Notes under the pieces: model-generated | What the model was told of the DNA's origin: nothing | The model's input: only the letters and a program-made list of their open reading frames with translations | The model's database searches: none | NCBI RefSeq assembly: GCF_041435215.1 | Contig: NZ_CP108394.1 | Location: 8,370,001-8,434,000 of the forward strand | From: Streptomyces sp. NBC_01314 | GTDB taxonomy: Bacteria; Actinomycetota; Actinomycetes; Streptomycetales; Streptomycetaceae | Reading direction: 5' to 3' | DNA: 64,000 nucleotides | Made by a program: the position numbers and the translations under genes | Shown: positions 22,629 to 31,612 of the stretch, one piece after another | Layout: the number at the start of each line of letters is the position of its first letter | How positions within the stretch are numbered: the stretch's first letter is position 1

Positions 22629-22793
22629 TCAGTTGTGACCGAAGCGCTTCTGCCGACCCTTGCGGGCCATGTCGCCGGGGGTCACCTGGGTCGCGCGCTG
22701 CTCGGCCTGCGACTCCAGCGAGGACTGCTGGGCCTCCTGCTGACCACGCTCGGACTGCGGCTGCTTGCGGTCCTGCTTCTTGTTCTTGGCCAT
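22629..22793 (-). CDS. Small basic Gln/Lys-rich protein, 54 residues
   Basis: A short minus-strand gene from ATG 22793 to TGA 22629 with an AGGAGG site eight bases before the start, the strongest evidence that it is real. The product is hydrophilic, starts MAKNKKQDRKQPQ, is rich in Gln, Lys, Arg and Glu, has no hydrophobic segment, and ends with KRFGHN. It is probably disordered and may bind nucleic acid, but no family is recognised. It is convergent with dnaE and shares its terminator. Confidence 0.8.
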   Translation of the reverse strand: MAKNKKQDRKQPQSERGQQEAQQSSLESQAEQRATQVTPGDMARKGRQKRFGHN

Positions 22794-23035
22794 GGTGATC
22801 TGCCTCCTGAGGGGGATCTAGGGGCCAGGGCCGCGACCAGACTCACATAGCATGACAAGGTTCGCATTTCGAAAAAACACCGTCCGTGACGAGAGTTGTC
22901 GGACAGTGCGCCGTACCGAAGGGGCGCGCGGCCGATACGCCACGCCGAAGATCGAGTTCCGGCCGTTAACCTCCGCGCGGTCGGGCAGACTCGAAGGAAG
23001 CCCGAAGCAAACCTCCCGGAAAGAGGGTGGATCGC

Positions 23036-24259
23036 GTGGACCGCTGCATCGTCCTGGTGGACGCCGGGTATCTGCTCGGCGCGGCTGCCAGCCTCCTCGC
23101 CGGGGAACCCTCCCGCTCCCGCATCACCGTCGATCACACCGCCCTGATCCATGGGCTGCGCGAGCGCGCCGAGGCCGACACCGAGCGGCCGTTGCTGCGC
23201 ATCTACTGGTTCGACGGCGCCCCCGACCGCGTCCCGCAGCCCGAGCACCGACGGTTGCGCGTGATGCCCCGCGTGACCGTCCGGCTCGGCGCGCTGACCC
23301 GGAGCGACGGGCGGTGGGCGCAGAAGGGCGTCGACGCCGCCATGCACGCCGAACTGACCGAACTGGCCCGCAACCGCGCCTGTTCCGACGTGGTCCTCGT
23401 GACCGGCGACGGGGATCTGCTGCCGGGCATGATGGCCGCCAAGGAGCACGGCGTCGCCGTACACCTGTGGGCCGTGCAGGCCGCCGACGGCGACTACAAC
23501 CAGTCCGAGGACCTGGTCGCCGAAGCCGACGAGCGGCGCGTGCTCGACCGGATCTGGATCACCAAGGCCGTACGGGCCAAGGACCTCGGCGGGGGCTGCG
23601 CGCCGCAGTCGGTGCCGCGACCGGAGATCGCCGCGATCCTGTCGGCGCCGCTGCCCGAGTCGTCCCTCGCGACCGCCGCCGAGCGGACGCCGAGAGAGCC
23701 CGAACACGCCTCGACGGCGGATGGGGCGCGCGACGGGGCCGAGGAGCGGGCGGCCACGCACAAGGGCGTACCGACGCCGAAGGATCTGGCGGCGATGCGG
23801 GGGCCAGGGGCGCCCGCATCGCAGCATCCGGCGACGGCCACGTTGCGATGGTCCTCCGACAAGGGGTGGGTGGACCGGCCCGGGGGCGCGGCGGAGCCGC
23901 CGGAGGCGGCGGCCATGCCGACGCTGGCGCAGTTGACGACGGCGGAGCAGCGGTGGGCCGACCGGGAGGAGGACATCACGACAGTCGGAGGCGACCCCTT
24001 CGAGGTCGGGCAGGTGTTCGCTCGGCGGTGGATGGCCCGGCTGACCGATGAGTCGCATCTGCAGAAGCTGTCGGCGATGTATCCACGGGTGCCGCATCGG
24101 GTCGACGGGGAGCTGTTGCGGTACGCGGCCCGATTCGGGCTGCTGGCGCACAAGGACGACCAGATCGATGAGCGCGACCGGTACGCGATCAGGGCCGGGT
24201 TCTGGCGGGAGATCGATGTGCGTACGGGGGTCGAGCACGCGCCGGCGGGGGAGCGGTAA
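23036..24259 (+). CDS. NYN-domain (PIN-like) protein, putative ribonuclease
   Basis: A 407-residue cytoplasmic protein. Residues 1-180 form an NYN/LabA-like PIN domain: LVDAGYL near the start supplies the first acidic residue, QKGVDAAMHAEL and VLVTGDGDLLPGM supply the others, giving the metal-binding acidic set of this nuclease fold. A low-complexity linker of some 100 residues follows, then an approximately 120-residue C-terminal domain I do not recognise. GTG 23036 follows GAGGG by eight bases and was preferred to GTG 23027. The RNA target, if any, is unknown. Confidence 0.85.
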   Translation: MDRCIVLVDAGYLLGAAASLLAGEPSRSRITVDHTALIHGLRERAEADTERPLLRIYWFDGAPDRVPQPEHRRLRVMPRVTVRLGALTRSDGRWAQKGVDAAMHAELTELARNRACSDVVLVTGDGDLLPGMMAAKEHGVAVHLWAVQAADGDYNQSEDLVAEADERRVLDRIWITKAVRAKDLGGGCAPQSVPRPEIAAILSAPLPESSLATAAERTPREPEHASTADGARDGAEERAATHKGVPTPKDLAAMRGPGAPASQHPATATLRWSSDKGWVDRPGGAAEPPEAAAMPTLAQLTTAEQRWADREEDITTVGGDPFEVGQVFARRWMARLTDESHLQKLSAMYPRVPHRVDGELLRYAARFGLLAHKDDQIDERDRYAIRAGFWREIDVRTGVEHAPAGER

Positions 24260-24402
24260 GGGCGCCCCATAGGTCGGGGCGCGTGTTCGAGGCCGCGTGT
24301 GGGTTCGTCGGGGCCGGTCGCGCGGTTTCCCGCGACTCTCCAGGGCGCGGCTGGGTGACCCGGAGGAAAATCGGCACCCCGGACCCCGTAGGCTCGACCC
24401 TC

Positions 24403-25428
24403 GTGAGTACGCGTACGGCACAGGCGATCCGGCACGGTCGGGATGTCGTGTGTGCTGTGCGGGGGCTCACCAAGACGTATCCCGCGACGCGGGGGCGGCG
24501 GGGCACGCCGGGAACTCCCGAGGTACGGGCCAACGACGCGGTGGCGCTGGAGGTCCGGCGCGGGGAGATCTTCGGGTTGCTCGGGCCCAACGGGGCGGGC
24601 AAGACCACTCTCGTACGGCAGCTGACCGGGCTGATGCGGCCCGACGACGGCACCGTCGACATCCTGGGCCACGACATCGTGCGGCATCCGGAGCGGGCCT
24701 CGCGCATCCTCGCCTACCTGGGGCAGGAGTCGACCGCCCTCGACGAGCTGACCGTGGCGCTCGCCGCGGAGACCACCGGGCGGCTGCGCGGGCTGGAGGT
24801 ACGGCGGGCGCGGGCCGAGCGGGACGCGGTGCTGGAGGAGCTGGGACTGACCGGGCTCGCCGCACGGCCCCTGAAGAAGCTGTCCGGCGGGCAGCGGCGG
24901 CTCGCCTGTTTCGCCACCGCGCTCGTCGGGGAGCGGCCGCTGCTCGTGCTCGACGAGCCGACCAGTGGCATGGACCCGGTGGCCCGGCGGGCCGTGTGGG
25001 CCGCCGTCGACCGGCGGCGGGCCGAGTCCGGCACCACCGTCCTGCTGGTCACCCACAACGTCATCGAGGCGGAGACCGTGCTCGACCGCGTCGCCGTCCT
25101 CGACAAGGGGCGGGTCATCGCCTGCGACACGCCTGCCGGACTGAAGGAACAGGTCGCGGGCGAGGTGCGCGTCGAGCTGGTGTGGCGGGAGAAGGCCCCG
25201 CTGGACGTGCCCGAGGTCGCCGCGCTGCGCCCGCGCGCCGTGGAGTCCGGGCGCCGATGGACGCTCCGGCTCGCCCCCGAGGAGGCGCGCGCCGTGGTGG
25301 CCACGGTGACCGGGGGCGCCGCCTTCGTGGCGCTCGACGACTTCACCCTCGCCACGCCGAGCCTGGAGGACGTCTACCTGGCGCTCGGCGGCAGCGCGGG
25401 CAGCGCACGGGGACTGGTCAAGGGGTGA
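24403..25428 (+). CDS. ABC transporter ATP-binding protein
   Basis: Cytoplasmic ATPase of an ABC exporter of the DrrA/CcmA type, 341 residues. Walker A GPNGAGKTT lies near residues 62-70, the signature is LSGGQRR, Walker B is LLVLDEPTSGMDP, and the H-loop is VTHN. The C-terminal 80 residues resemble the regulatory tail of drug-exporting ATPases. The gene starts at GTG 24403 with no visible ribosome-binding site; TAGGCT ending nine bases before it could be a -10 box, so a leaderless or nearly leaderless mRNA is possible. The permease gene follows about 105 bases later. Confidence 0.93.
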   Translation: MSTRTAQAIRHGRDVVCAVRGLTKTYPATRGRRGTPGTPEVRANDAVALEVRRGEIFGLLGPNGAGKTTLVRQLTGLMRPDDGTVDILGHDIVRHPERASRILAYLGQESTALDELTVALAAETTGRLRGLEVRRARAERDAVLEELGLTGLAARPLKKLSGGQRRLACFATALVGERPLLVLDEPTSGMDPVARRAVWAAVDRRRAESGTTVLLVTHNVIEAETVLDRVAVLDKGRVIACDTPAGLKEQVAGEVRVELVWREKAPLDVPEVAALRPRAVESGRRWTLRLAPEEARAVVATVTGGAAFVALDDFTLATPSLEDVYLALGGSAGSARGLVKG

Positions 25429-25534
25429 GGGACGCGGGCGTGTGCCGGAGAACAGTCGGTGCGGATGTGAACGGCAGGGCTGCCGCGGCCGTACGAAAAT
25501 GGGCGACAGCCGAAGCCAAGAGGAGCCGCTCGAC

Positions 25535-26359
25535 GTGAGTGTCGTACCCGCCGAGATCCTGCCGGGCCAGGCTCTGGCCGCCGAGGAGCGCGTCGAGCTC
25601 CCGGCCGCCGAGCTCGGGCCCCGCGCGCGCCTGTGGCCGTCGCTCTGCGCCGTGTACCGGGCGCAGCTCTCCCGGGCGCGGGTCGCACGGATCCCGCTGC
25701 TGTTCGTGGCCACCTTCCAGTCGATCGGGATCATGATCCTGATGCGCGGAGTGGTGGACGGCGGGGCCGAGGCGCACGCCGTGGTCGCCGGTTCGGCGGT
25801 ACTCGTCGTCGCCTTCGTCGCGCTGAACCTGCTGGCCCAGTACTTCGGGCAGCTGCGCTCCAGCGGCGGGCTCGACCACTACGCGACGCTGCCGGTGCCG
25901 CCGGCGGCGGTGGTGCTGGGCGCGGCGGGGGCGTACGCCTCCTTCACCGTGCCGGGGACCGTCGTGACCGCCGTCTTCGGCTGTGTGCTCTTCGGGCTGC
26001 CGCTGACCCACCTCTGGGTGCTCGTCGCCGTGATCCCGCTCGCCGGGGCCGCGCTCGCCGGGCTGGGCGCCGCGCTGGGCCTGCTCGCCCCGCGCCCGGA
26101 ACTCGCCACCGTGCTCGGACAGCTGGGCATGTCGGCGGCGCTGCTGCTGGGCGTACTGCCGGCCGACCGGATGCCGGGCTTCATCCGGTTCGCGCGGGAC
26201 CTGCTGCCCTCGACATACGGCGTGGAGGCCTTCGCGCGGACCTTCGGGCCGCACCCCGACTGGGCGTTCGTGCTCGGTGACCTCGCCGTGTGCGCGGGGG
26301 TCGGGGTCGTCTCGCTCGCGGTCGCCACCTGGGCGTACCGGCGGGCCGCCGTCCGGTGA
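25535..26359 (+). CDS. ABC transporter permease (ABC-2 type)
   Basis: A 274-residue membrane protein with a hydrophilic N-terminus of about 45 residues and six hydrophobic helices, the usual size and layout of ABC-2 exporter permeases. It is the likely partner of the ATPase encoded just upstream. GTG 25535 has AGGAG nine bases upstream; an earlier in-frame ATG at 25499 has no comparable site. What is exported is not shown by the sequence. Confidence 0.88.
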   Translation: MSVVPAEILPGQALAAEERVELPAAELGPRARLWPSLCAVYRAQLSRARVARIPLLFVATFQSIGIMILMRGVVDGGAEAHAVVAGSAVLVVAFVALNLLAQYFGQLRSSGGLDHYATLPVPPAAVVLGAAGAYASFTVPGTVVTAVFGCVLFGLPLTHLWVLVAVIPLAGAALAGLGAALGLLAPRPELATVLGQLGMSAALLLGVLPADRMPGFIRFARDLLPSTYGVEAFARTFGPHPDWAFVLGDLAVCAGVGVVSLAVATWAYRRAAVR

Positions 26360-26393
26360 CGCGGCACTCAGCCGCGCCTGGCACGATGGCAGT

Positions 26394-27065
26394 GTGACCG
26401 CACCGTTGACTCCTCCGCCACCGCCGCACAACCAGTCCCCGAACGACCCCTGGGGTCCGCCGCCCACCAGCGGCGGGGGCGCGGCGGAACTCTGGTACGA
26501 GCCGCAGAAGCCGGCCGGTCCCGGGACGAGGACCGAACTGATCGAGGCCGCCGTCGTCACCGCGGTCATGGCGTTGCTCGGCGGCGCGTTGCTCGGGCTC
26601 CTGTGGTGGTGGCTCGCACCGCACGTACCGCTCGTCTCCGACGGATCGGCGGTCTATCTCAAGGACACCGAGGGCGAGCAGGCCGTCGGCGTCGACGGAA
26701 CGTTCATACTGCTGGCGCTGGGCGCGGGCGCGCTGAGCGCACTCGTCGTCTTTGTGCTGCGTCGGCGCGGCGGGGTGCCTCTCGTCGTGGCGCTCACGGT
26801 CGGCGGGCTGCTGGGCGCCGTGGTGGCGTGGCGGCTCGGGGTCTGGCTCGGACCCGAGACAGACGTCGCGGCACGGGCCAAGGAGGTCGGGCAGGGGGTG
26901 ACGTTCTCCGCGCCGCTGAAGCTCGCCGCGAAGGGGGCGCTGCTGGCGTGGCCGCTGGCGGCGTTGCTGGTGCACCTCGGGCTGACCGCGTTGTTCGGGC
27001 CGCGGGATCCCGAGTTGTTCGAGGATGAGCAGGCCAAGGACGGGTACGGGGCGCCGGTCGCGTGA
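26394..27065 (+). CDS. Membrane protein, DUF2567-like
   Basis: A 223-residue protein with a Pro-rich cytoplasmic N-terminus (about residues 1-45) and four hydrophobic helices, with an extracytoplasmic loop after the first. It resembles the actinobacterial DUF2567 group, but I am not certain. GTG 26394 is 34 bases after the permease stop and was chosen over upstream in-frame codons that would overlap the permease. It may be co-transcribed with the ABC pair. Function unknown. Confidence 0.78.
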   Translation: MTAPLTPPPPPHNQSPNDPWGPPPTSGGGAAELWYEPQKPAGPGTRTELIEAAVVTAVMALLGGALLGLLWWWLAPHVPLVSDGSAVYLKDTEGEQAVGVDGTFILLALGAGALSALVVFVLRRRGGVPLVVALTVGGLLGAVVAWRLGVWLGPETDVAARAKEVGQGVTFSAPLKLAAKGALLAWPLAALLVHLGLTALFGPRDPELFEDEQAKDGYGAPVA

Positions 27066-27114
27066 CGTTTCTGGGCGCCGATCGGGTCGGGGCGTCGGCG
27101 GGTGCGGGTGAGTG

Positions 27115-27228
27115 GGGCTTCTCGCGCAGTTCCCCGCGCCCCTGAAGGACACGGCCCCTGCGGGCCGAAAAGCACGGGGCGCAGCCCCTGCTTTTCAGGG
27201 GCGCGGGGAACTGCGCGACCAGCCCCCA
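27115..27228. repeat. Long imperfect palindrome (Streptomyces-type intergenic repeat)
   Basis: Perfect 23-base arms at 27124-27146 and 27194-27216, each containing CAGTTCCCCGCGCCCCTG or its complement, are flanked by a second outer pair near 27113-27120 and 27221-27229. It lies between convergent genes and could form a large hairpin. A half copy occurs at 47766-47791. Confidence 0.85.
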
Positions 27229-27298
27229 CCGGACCCGCACCCGCCGACGAACCGACCGCCCCGAGCTCCGACGCGAACCCCAGGGACCGCACCCGGCG

Positions 27299-27799
27299 TC
27301 ACGCGCGGCCGATCGGCGCGGCGACCGCCTCCGTGAGCTTCGCAAGGTCCCGCGGGGACAGTTCGACCTCCAGGCCGCGGCGGCCGGCCGAGACACAGAT
27401 CGTGTCATGGGCGTCCGCGGAGGCGTCCAGCACCGTGCGGAGCTTTCTGCGCTGTCCGAGAGGGGAGATACCGCCCCGGACATAGCCCGTCGTGCGCTCC
27501 GCCAGGGTGGGGTCGGCCATCGCCGCCCGTTTGCCGCCGACCGCCGTCGCCAGCGACTTCAGGTCCAGCGAACCCGCCACCGGCACGACCGCGACCACGA
27601 GCGCGCCGTCGACATCCGCCACCAGGGTCTTGAAGACCCGCTCGGGGGACACGCCCATCGCCTCCGCGGCCTCCTCGCCGTAGGACGGGTGCGCGGGATC
27701 GTGCTCGTAGGCGTGCACGGTGAACTCCACGCCCGCCGTGCTCAGGGCCACCGTCGCGGGCGTGCCGCCTGCCTGCTGCTTCTTCGACTTCTTCGCCAT
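27299..27799 (-). CDS. ybaK: YbaK-type Cys-tRNA(Pro)/Cys-tRNA(Cys) deacylase
   Basis: Cytoplasmic trans-editing enzyme that hydrolyses tRNAs mischarged with the wrong amino acid. The 166-residue protein has the YbaK/ProX fold hallmarks, including the conserved Lys in VFKTLV and the GGISPLG loop. A Lys-rich start (MAKKSKKQQ) precedes the domain. ATG 27799 lies 17 bases after the stop of the upstream LON-domain gene on the same strand, so the two are probably one operon. Confidence 0.93.
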   Translation of the reverse strand: MAKKSKKQQAGGTPATVALSTAGVEFTVHAYEHDPAHPSYGEEAAEAMGVSPERVFKTLVADVDGALVVAVVPVAGSLDLKSLATAVGGKRAAMADPTLAERTTGYVRGGISPLGQRRKLRTVLDASADAHDTICVSAGRRGLEVELSPRDLAKLTEAVAAPIGRA

Positions 27800-27816
27800 C
27801 GGCCTTCTCGTGTACG

Positions 27817-28557
27817 TCAGTTGAGGCTCGTCGGGCTCCGCGTCAGCTCCGACGCGGGCAACGACGGCAGAGTACGGATGATGGCGGACTCGGCGCGCAG
27901 GAGTTTCAGCTCGTCGCGCAGGCGGGACGCGGTGTCGGGGGCCTGCAGGAGCCGCTGCTTGGCGGGTGTGTCGAGCATCATCGCCGCGGCGACCAGGTAC
28001 GACACGACGGCCGGCTCGTCCGGGAGGTCGGCGCCCGTCGACAGCGAGCGCTCCCGGGCGCCCGCGAGCCGCTTCTGGTACTGGCGGAACGCCCGCAGGA
28101 CGCCCTCCGCCAGCGCGCCCGCCCCGTCGCCCGCGTCCTCCGGCAGCTCCTCCAGATCCGCCACGAGGAACGGGCCCGAGGCGTCCACGGAGAGCAGACG
28201 CACCCGGGTGGTCCCGGTCGCGAGGACCTCGTACGTGCCGTTGTCGCGTTCCCTGATGGTCGCCGCGTCCGCGACGCAGCCCACGGAGTGGAACGCCTTG
28301 GTCGGTTCGTCGCCGAAGCCCGCGGTCGGGCCCCGGTCGGGCAGGGCGGTCGGATCCGGCATGCCGGGGGCACTCGGCGCGACCTCGTGTCCGTCGCGGA
28401 TGGCGACGACGGCGAAGCGGCGGGGTTGGTCCTCGGGGGTCTTCAGCAACTCGCGCATCATGGCGCGATAGCGCTCCTCGAAGATGTTCAGAGGAAGCAC
28501 GAGCCCCGGGTACAACACCGAGTTCAGGGGGAAGAGCGGCAGCCGGACGGTGGTCAC
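27817..28557 (-). CDS. LON peptidase substrate-binding domain protein
   Basis: A 246-residue cytoplasmic protein made of the Lon N-terminal (LAN) domain alone: it begins RLPLFPLNSVLYPG and contains PLNIFEERYR, both typical. There is no ATPase or Ser-Lys protease domain, so it cannot be a protease itself; such stand-alone domains may bind unfolded or specific substrates. GTG 28557 matches the family N-terminus. It is followed 17 bases later by ybaK. Confidence 0.92.
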   Translation of the reverse strand: MTTVRLPLFPLNSVLYPGLVLPLNIFEERYRAMMRELLKTPEDQPRRFAVVAIRDGHEVAPSAPGMPDPTALPDRGPTAGFGDEPTKAFHSVGCVADAATIRERDNGTYEVLATGTTRVRLLSVDASGPFLVADLEELPEDAGDGAGALAEGVLRAFRQYQKRLAGARERSLSTGADLPDEPAVVSYLVAAAMMLDTPAKQRLLQAPDTASRLRDELKLLRAESAIIRTLPSLPASELTRSPTSLN

Positions 28558-28627
28558 GAGGCCAGAGCCTAATGGGCGTCGGGGCGCGCGCGTTCGGCCG
28601 TACTCGTTTGGTGACCTCCGGTGAGAC

Positions 28628-29638
28628 CTAACCCCCGGCTCGTGTCGGCCGTTCCGACCGCGCGCGCAGCGGGATCGAGCACGCCACTTCCAGCCGTACG
28701 CCGTCCCGCAGCTGGAGGAACTGGCCCAGCGGATCGTCCGACACCCGGTCCCACGGGAAGGACGTGGCGTACGGGCCGATCACGCGCAGCTGAGCCAGGG
28801 CGTCCTGCCAGCGCTCCAGACGGACCAGGACGTAGGCCAGCAGATTCCGGACCTCGGCGGGCCACGGGTCGCTCGGCTCGTACTCGGCGGAGAGCGCGAT
28901 CGCGCCGTCCGCCGCCGCGTCCAGACGCGCGCGGGGGATCAAGGCCCCGCCGCCCTCGGTGAGGTATGCCAGGGCCGCCCGTACCGGCAGGGCGCGGACG
29001 AGGGAGCCGGGGAGCGCGTCCTCGGCGGCCCGCTCGGCGAAGTCGAAGCACTCGCGGTGCGAGCCGTACCAGGCGGCCGACAGGTACTTCAGGGCCGCGA
29101 CGTGGCAGCCGTAGTGGTGCGGGGAGCGGCGGACCGCCTCCGCCCACAGCTGCTCGAAGCCGGTGTGGCCGAGGCCCGTGCCCCGGGCGTGGTCGAGGGC
29201 GATCCGCCAGGGCACCGGGTCGCGCGGCTCACCCTCGGCGGCCGCGGCGATCAACGGGTTCACCTCGCGCAGCAGTTCGACCCGGGCGGGGGAGTGCCAG
29301 CCACGGGCCACCGCCAGCTCGGCCCGGATCAGCAGGACGTCCGGGTCGTGCGGGGCGGCCGCCTGCCAGGCCCGCAGCCACTCGTCGCGCGCGCGGGCGA
29401 AGGCGGCGAGCCGTAACGCGTACCGGTCGCGGTTCTCCCACTCGGCGGCTTCCCGGGTGGTCGCCAGCAGCTTCGCCGCGGGTGCGTACTCACCGCGGCC
29501 GGCCGCCAGCAGCACGGGCCCGAGCCGCTCGTCGGGGGCGTCGAGCAGTACCTCGTCGTCGGTGACCAGACCGGCGGCGAGCCGTGAGGTGTGACGTGCC
29601 ATCCGGGCGGTACGGACGAGCGCGCGCAGCGGACCCAT
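28628..29638 (-). CDS. Helical-repeat (TPR-like) protein of unknown function
   Basis: A 336-residue soluble protein rich in Ala, Leu, Arg and Trp, with helix pairs reminiscent of TPR units and no signal peptide. It begins MGPLRALVRTARMARH and has the recognisable stretch DPDVLLIRAELAVARG. Similar streptomycete proteins are usually annotated only as hypothetical. ATG 29638 was chosen as the first start on this strand. It lies about 200 bases after the membrane-anchored repeat protein gene on the same strand, with a hairpin between them. Confidence 0.8.
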   Translation of the reverse strand: MGPLRALVRTARMARHTSRLAAGLVTDDEVLLDAPDERLGPVLLAAGRGEYAPAAKLLATTREAAEWENRDRYALRLAAFARARDEWLRAWQAAAPHDPDVLLIRAELAVARGWHSPARVELLREVNPLIAAAAEGEPRDPVPWRIALDHARGTGLGHTGFEQLWAEAVRRSPHHYGCHVAALKYLSAAWYGSHRECFDFAERAAEDALPGSLVRALPVRAALAYLTEGGGALIPRARLDAAADGAIALSAEYEPSDPWPAEVRNLLAYVLVRLERWQDALAQLRVIGPYATSFPWDRVSDDPLGQFLQLRDGVRLEVACSIPLRARSERPTRAGG

Positions 29639-29746
29639 GACACCCCCTTCGCGCCTGAGCCGGTGCCGCTCTCGCGTACCGGGTTCTCGCCATCGTGGTC
29701 ACACGATCGATGGTTTCGGTATCAAGACGGTGGGAAGAAGCTTTGG

Positions 29747-29798
29747 GTTGTCTGCCGACCAGACTGTTGTCTGCCAGCCGACCAGACTGTTGTCTGCC
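29747..29798. repeat. Tandem direct repeats with inverted GTCTG/CAGAC elements
   Basis: Two full units (GTTGTCTGCC...GACCAGACT) of 19 and 23 bases and a partial third stand in a row. Each unit carries GTCTG and CAGAC in inverted order, so several short overlapping dyads result. The array lies just upstream of the TPR-like gene on the minus strand. Confidence 0.75.
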
Positions 29799-29819
29799 GC
29801 CCGGATCAAGGTCCGGAAC

Positions 29820-29850
29820 ACTGAGCGGCCTCCGGAGAGAACCGCTCAGT
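29820..29850 (-). terminator. Hairpin at the stop of the membrane-anchored repeat protein gene
   Basis: A 9-bp perfect stem (29820-29828 with 29842-29850) begins within the stop codon of the minus-strand gene. There is no T-run. Confidence 0.6.
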
Positions 29851-31429
29851 TCCTGCTCAGGAGCCGGGTGGCGCCCGCCGCCACCGTAGTCGCGAGGATC
29901 CAGCCCAGGATGATCATCACCGCGGCCAGCCACTGCCAGCCCTCGCGCAGCTGCCAGTAACCGACCTGACCGAGGTCGACGATCGGCAGCAGCAGATCCA
30001 GGGCGAACAGGGAGGGGCTCCAGTTCGGGTGCTCGCCGCTCTTCATCGGCGGAGGGTCCGCGTGCGAGAAGGCGAGCGAGGTCAGCGCCCACAGCACCGC
30101 CATCCACACCGCGGCCCGGCCCGGCCGGTACCCGTACGCGACCGTCCAGTCCTGCGCGTGGCCCCACAGCTTGGCCGCGAGCGGCAGGTTCTCCCGCCGG
30201 TGGCGCTGCTTGGCGAGGAGCACCTCACGGGCCCCCTCGTCGTCCCCGCCGGCCCGCAGCACGGTCGCCAGCCGCTCGTACGGCTCCGGGCTGTACTCGG
30301 CGGTCGCCGCCGCCACCCATTCCAGCCGTCTCGCCAGCGGGAACCGGTCGCGCGGCACGAGGGTCTCGTACTGGAAGCCGCCCATGTGGAGGTTGCCGGG
30401 GCCGGGCCAGCTCCCCGAACTGTCGATCAGGACGCCGACGCGGGCCCCCGACAGGACGACCTTGCCGCGCTCGGGCCGGTCGCCGAGAAACCGCAGCTCG
30501 GGCACCTGGACGCGGCGCAGGGACAGCTCCTGTTCATCCGTGAAGGTGAACCGGGCCCGCTCCAGGTCGACGGAGTCACCGAACCGCCCGTCGTCCAGCC
30601 GGATCCCGCCCTGGCAGTCGAACCGCTGCACGCGGGTGCCGCGCGCGGGCGTGCTGCCGCTGGTGTGCAGCGGATTGCCGATGCCGGCCGGGGTCAGATA
30701 GAGGGTGCGCTCGACGGTCAGCTGGGGCGCGTTCAGGGCGAGGCGGCCGTACGGGTTGGCGAGCCGGCTGCCGCGCAGGCTGAGCGAGGCGCCGACGGTC
30801 GCGCCGCGCAGGCTCAGCTCGCCGTGCGACTCCAGCATCTCGGCCTGAAAGTCCTGGGCCACGGTCAGCCCGTCGGCGGAGAGCGAGCGGCCGTGCCGGT
30901 CGCGGTAGACGACCGCCTGGTTGAGCAGCAGATCGGTGCCGATGTGGGCGTCCGCCAGCCGCACCCCGTTGTGGAACCGGCAGCGCGGCAGATGCAGATC
31001 GCCCTCCGTGTGCAGCCGGGCCGCCTCCAGCCGGGGCACCGAGCAGTCCACCAGCCGTACGGTCGTGAACCGGGCCTCCGGCAGCAGGATCTCCTTCTCG
31101 AACCGGCAGCCCTTCATCTCCACGTACGGCACCACCTGGCCGCCCGCGAGCTCCAGGACACCCTGGATCTGGACGCCGACGAGCTTCAGCGCGGACACCC
31201 GCCCGGCCAGCGCGGGCGGCCCGTCCAGCAGCAGCCAGGCCACGATCCGCGCCCGGACGGTGCGCTCGGGCCCCCAGGGGTGGCCGCCGTGCGGGTCATC
31301 CACGGCGATGTCCCCGTCGCGCAAGTCGTACACGCTGCCGTTGCGGAACGCCTGCCACATGCCCGCTTCGGCGGCGGTCAGGTCCTCCGGCAGGTCTCCG
31401 TCGTCCCGGAGGCCGACACCCTCGCTCAC
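29846..31429 (-). CDS. Membrane-anchored repeat protein, possible beta-helix
   Basis: A 527-residue protein. Residues 60-370 are built of irregular repeats of about 20-25 residues with short beta-like stretches (for example VVPYVEMKGCRFEKEI and LSLRGATVGASLSLRG), which suggests a right-handed beta-helix related to pentapeptide-type repeats. The last 110 residues hold two to three hydrophobic helices, so the repeat domain is tethered to the membrane. Similar proteins have been called membrane-associated oxidoreductase, but I see no nucleotide-binding or redox motif. GTG 31429 has a GGAAGG site. It is divergent from hisD. Confidence 0.82.
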   Translation of the reverse strand: MSEGVGLRDDGDLPEDLTAAEAGMWQAFRNGSVYDLRDGDIAVDDPHGGHPWGPERTVRARIVAWLLLDGPPALAGRVSALKLVGVQIQGVLELAGGQVVPYVEMKGCRFEKEILLPEARFTTVRLVDCSVPRLEAARLHTEGDLHLPRCRFHNGVRLADAHIGTDLLLNQAVVYRDRHGRSLSADGLTVAQDFQAEMLESHGELSLRGATVGASLSLRGSRLANPYGRLALNAPQLTVERTLYLTPAGIGNPLHTSGSTPARGTRVQRFDCQGGIRLDDGRFGDSVDLERARFTFTDEQELSLRRVQVPELRFLGDRPERGKVVLSGARVGVLIDSSGSWPGPGNLHMGGFQYETLVPRDRFPLARRLEWVAAATAEYSPEPYERLATVLRAGGDDEGAREVLLAKQRHRRENLPLAAKLWGHAQDWTVAYGYRPGRAAVWMAVLWALTSLAFSHADPPPMKSGEHPNWSPSLFALDLLLPIVDLGQVGYWQLREGWQWLAAVMIILGWILATTVAAGATRLLSRN

Positions 31430-31612
31430 TGCTCTTCCTTCCCCCGTCCTCCGTACTCGCGTGTATCACGCAACTGTTTACGCTGGTGATGCCCGCTGAG
31501 TCACACCCTGAACACAAGACGTGAAGAGGATCTTCCGGGTTCCCGCGCGGGCCCGTATCAGCCATTGGAACGCGCGGACGGCCGCCCGCGCGGGTCTGAG
31601 AGAATTGGCCCT

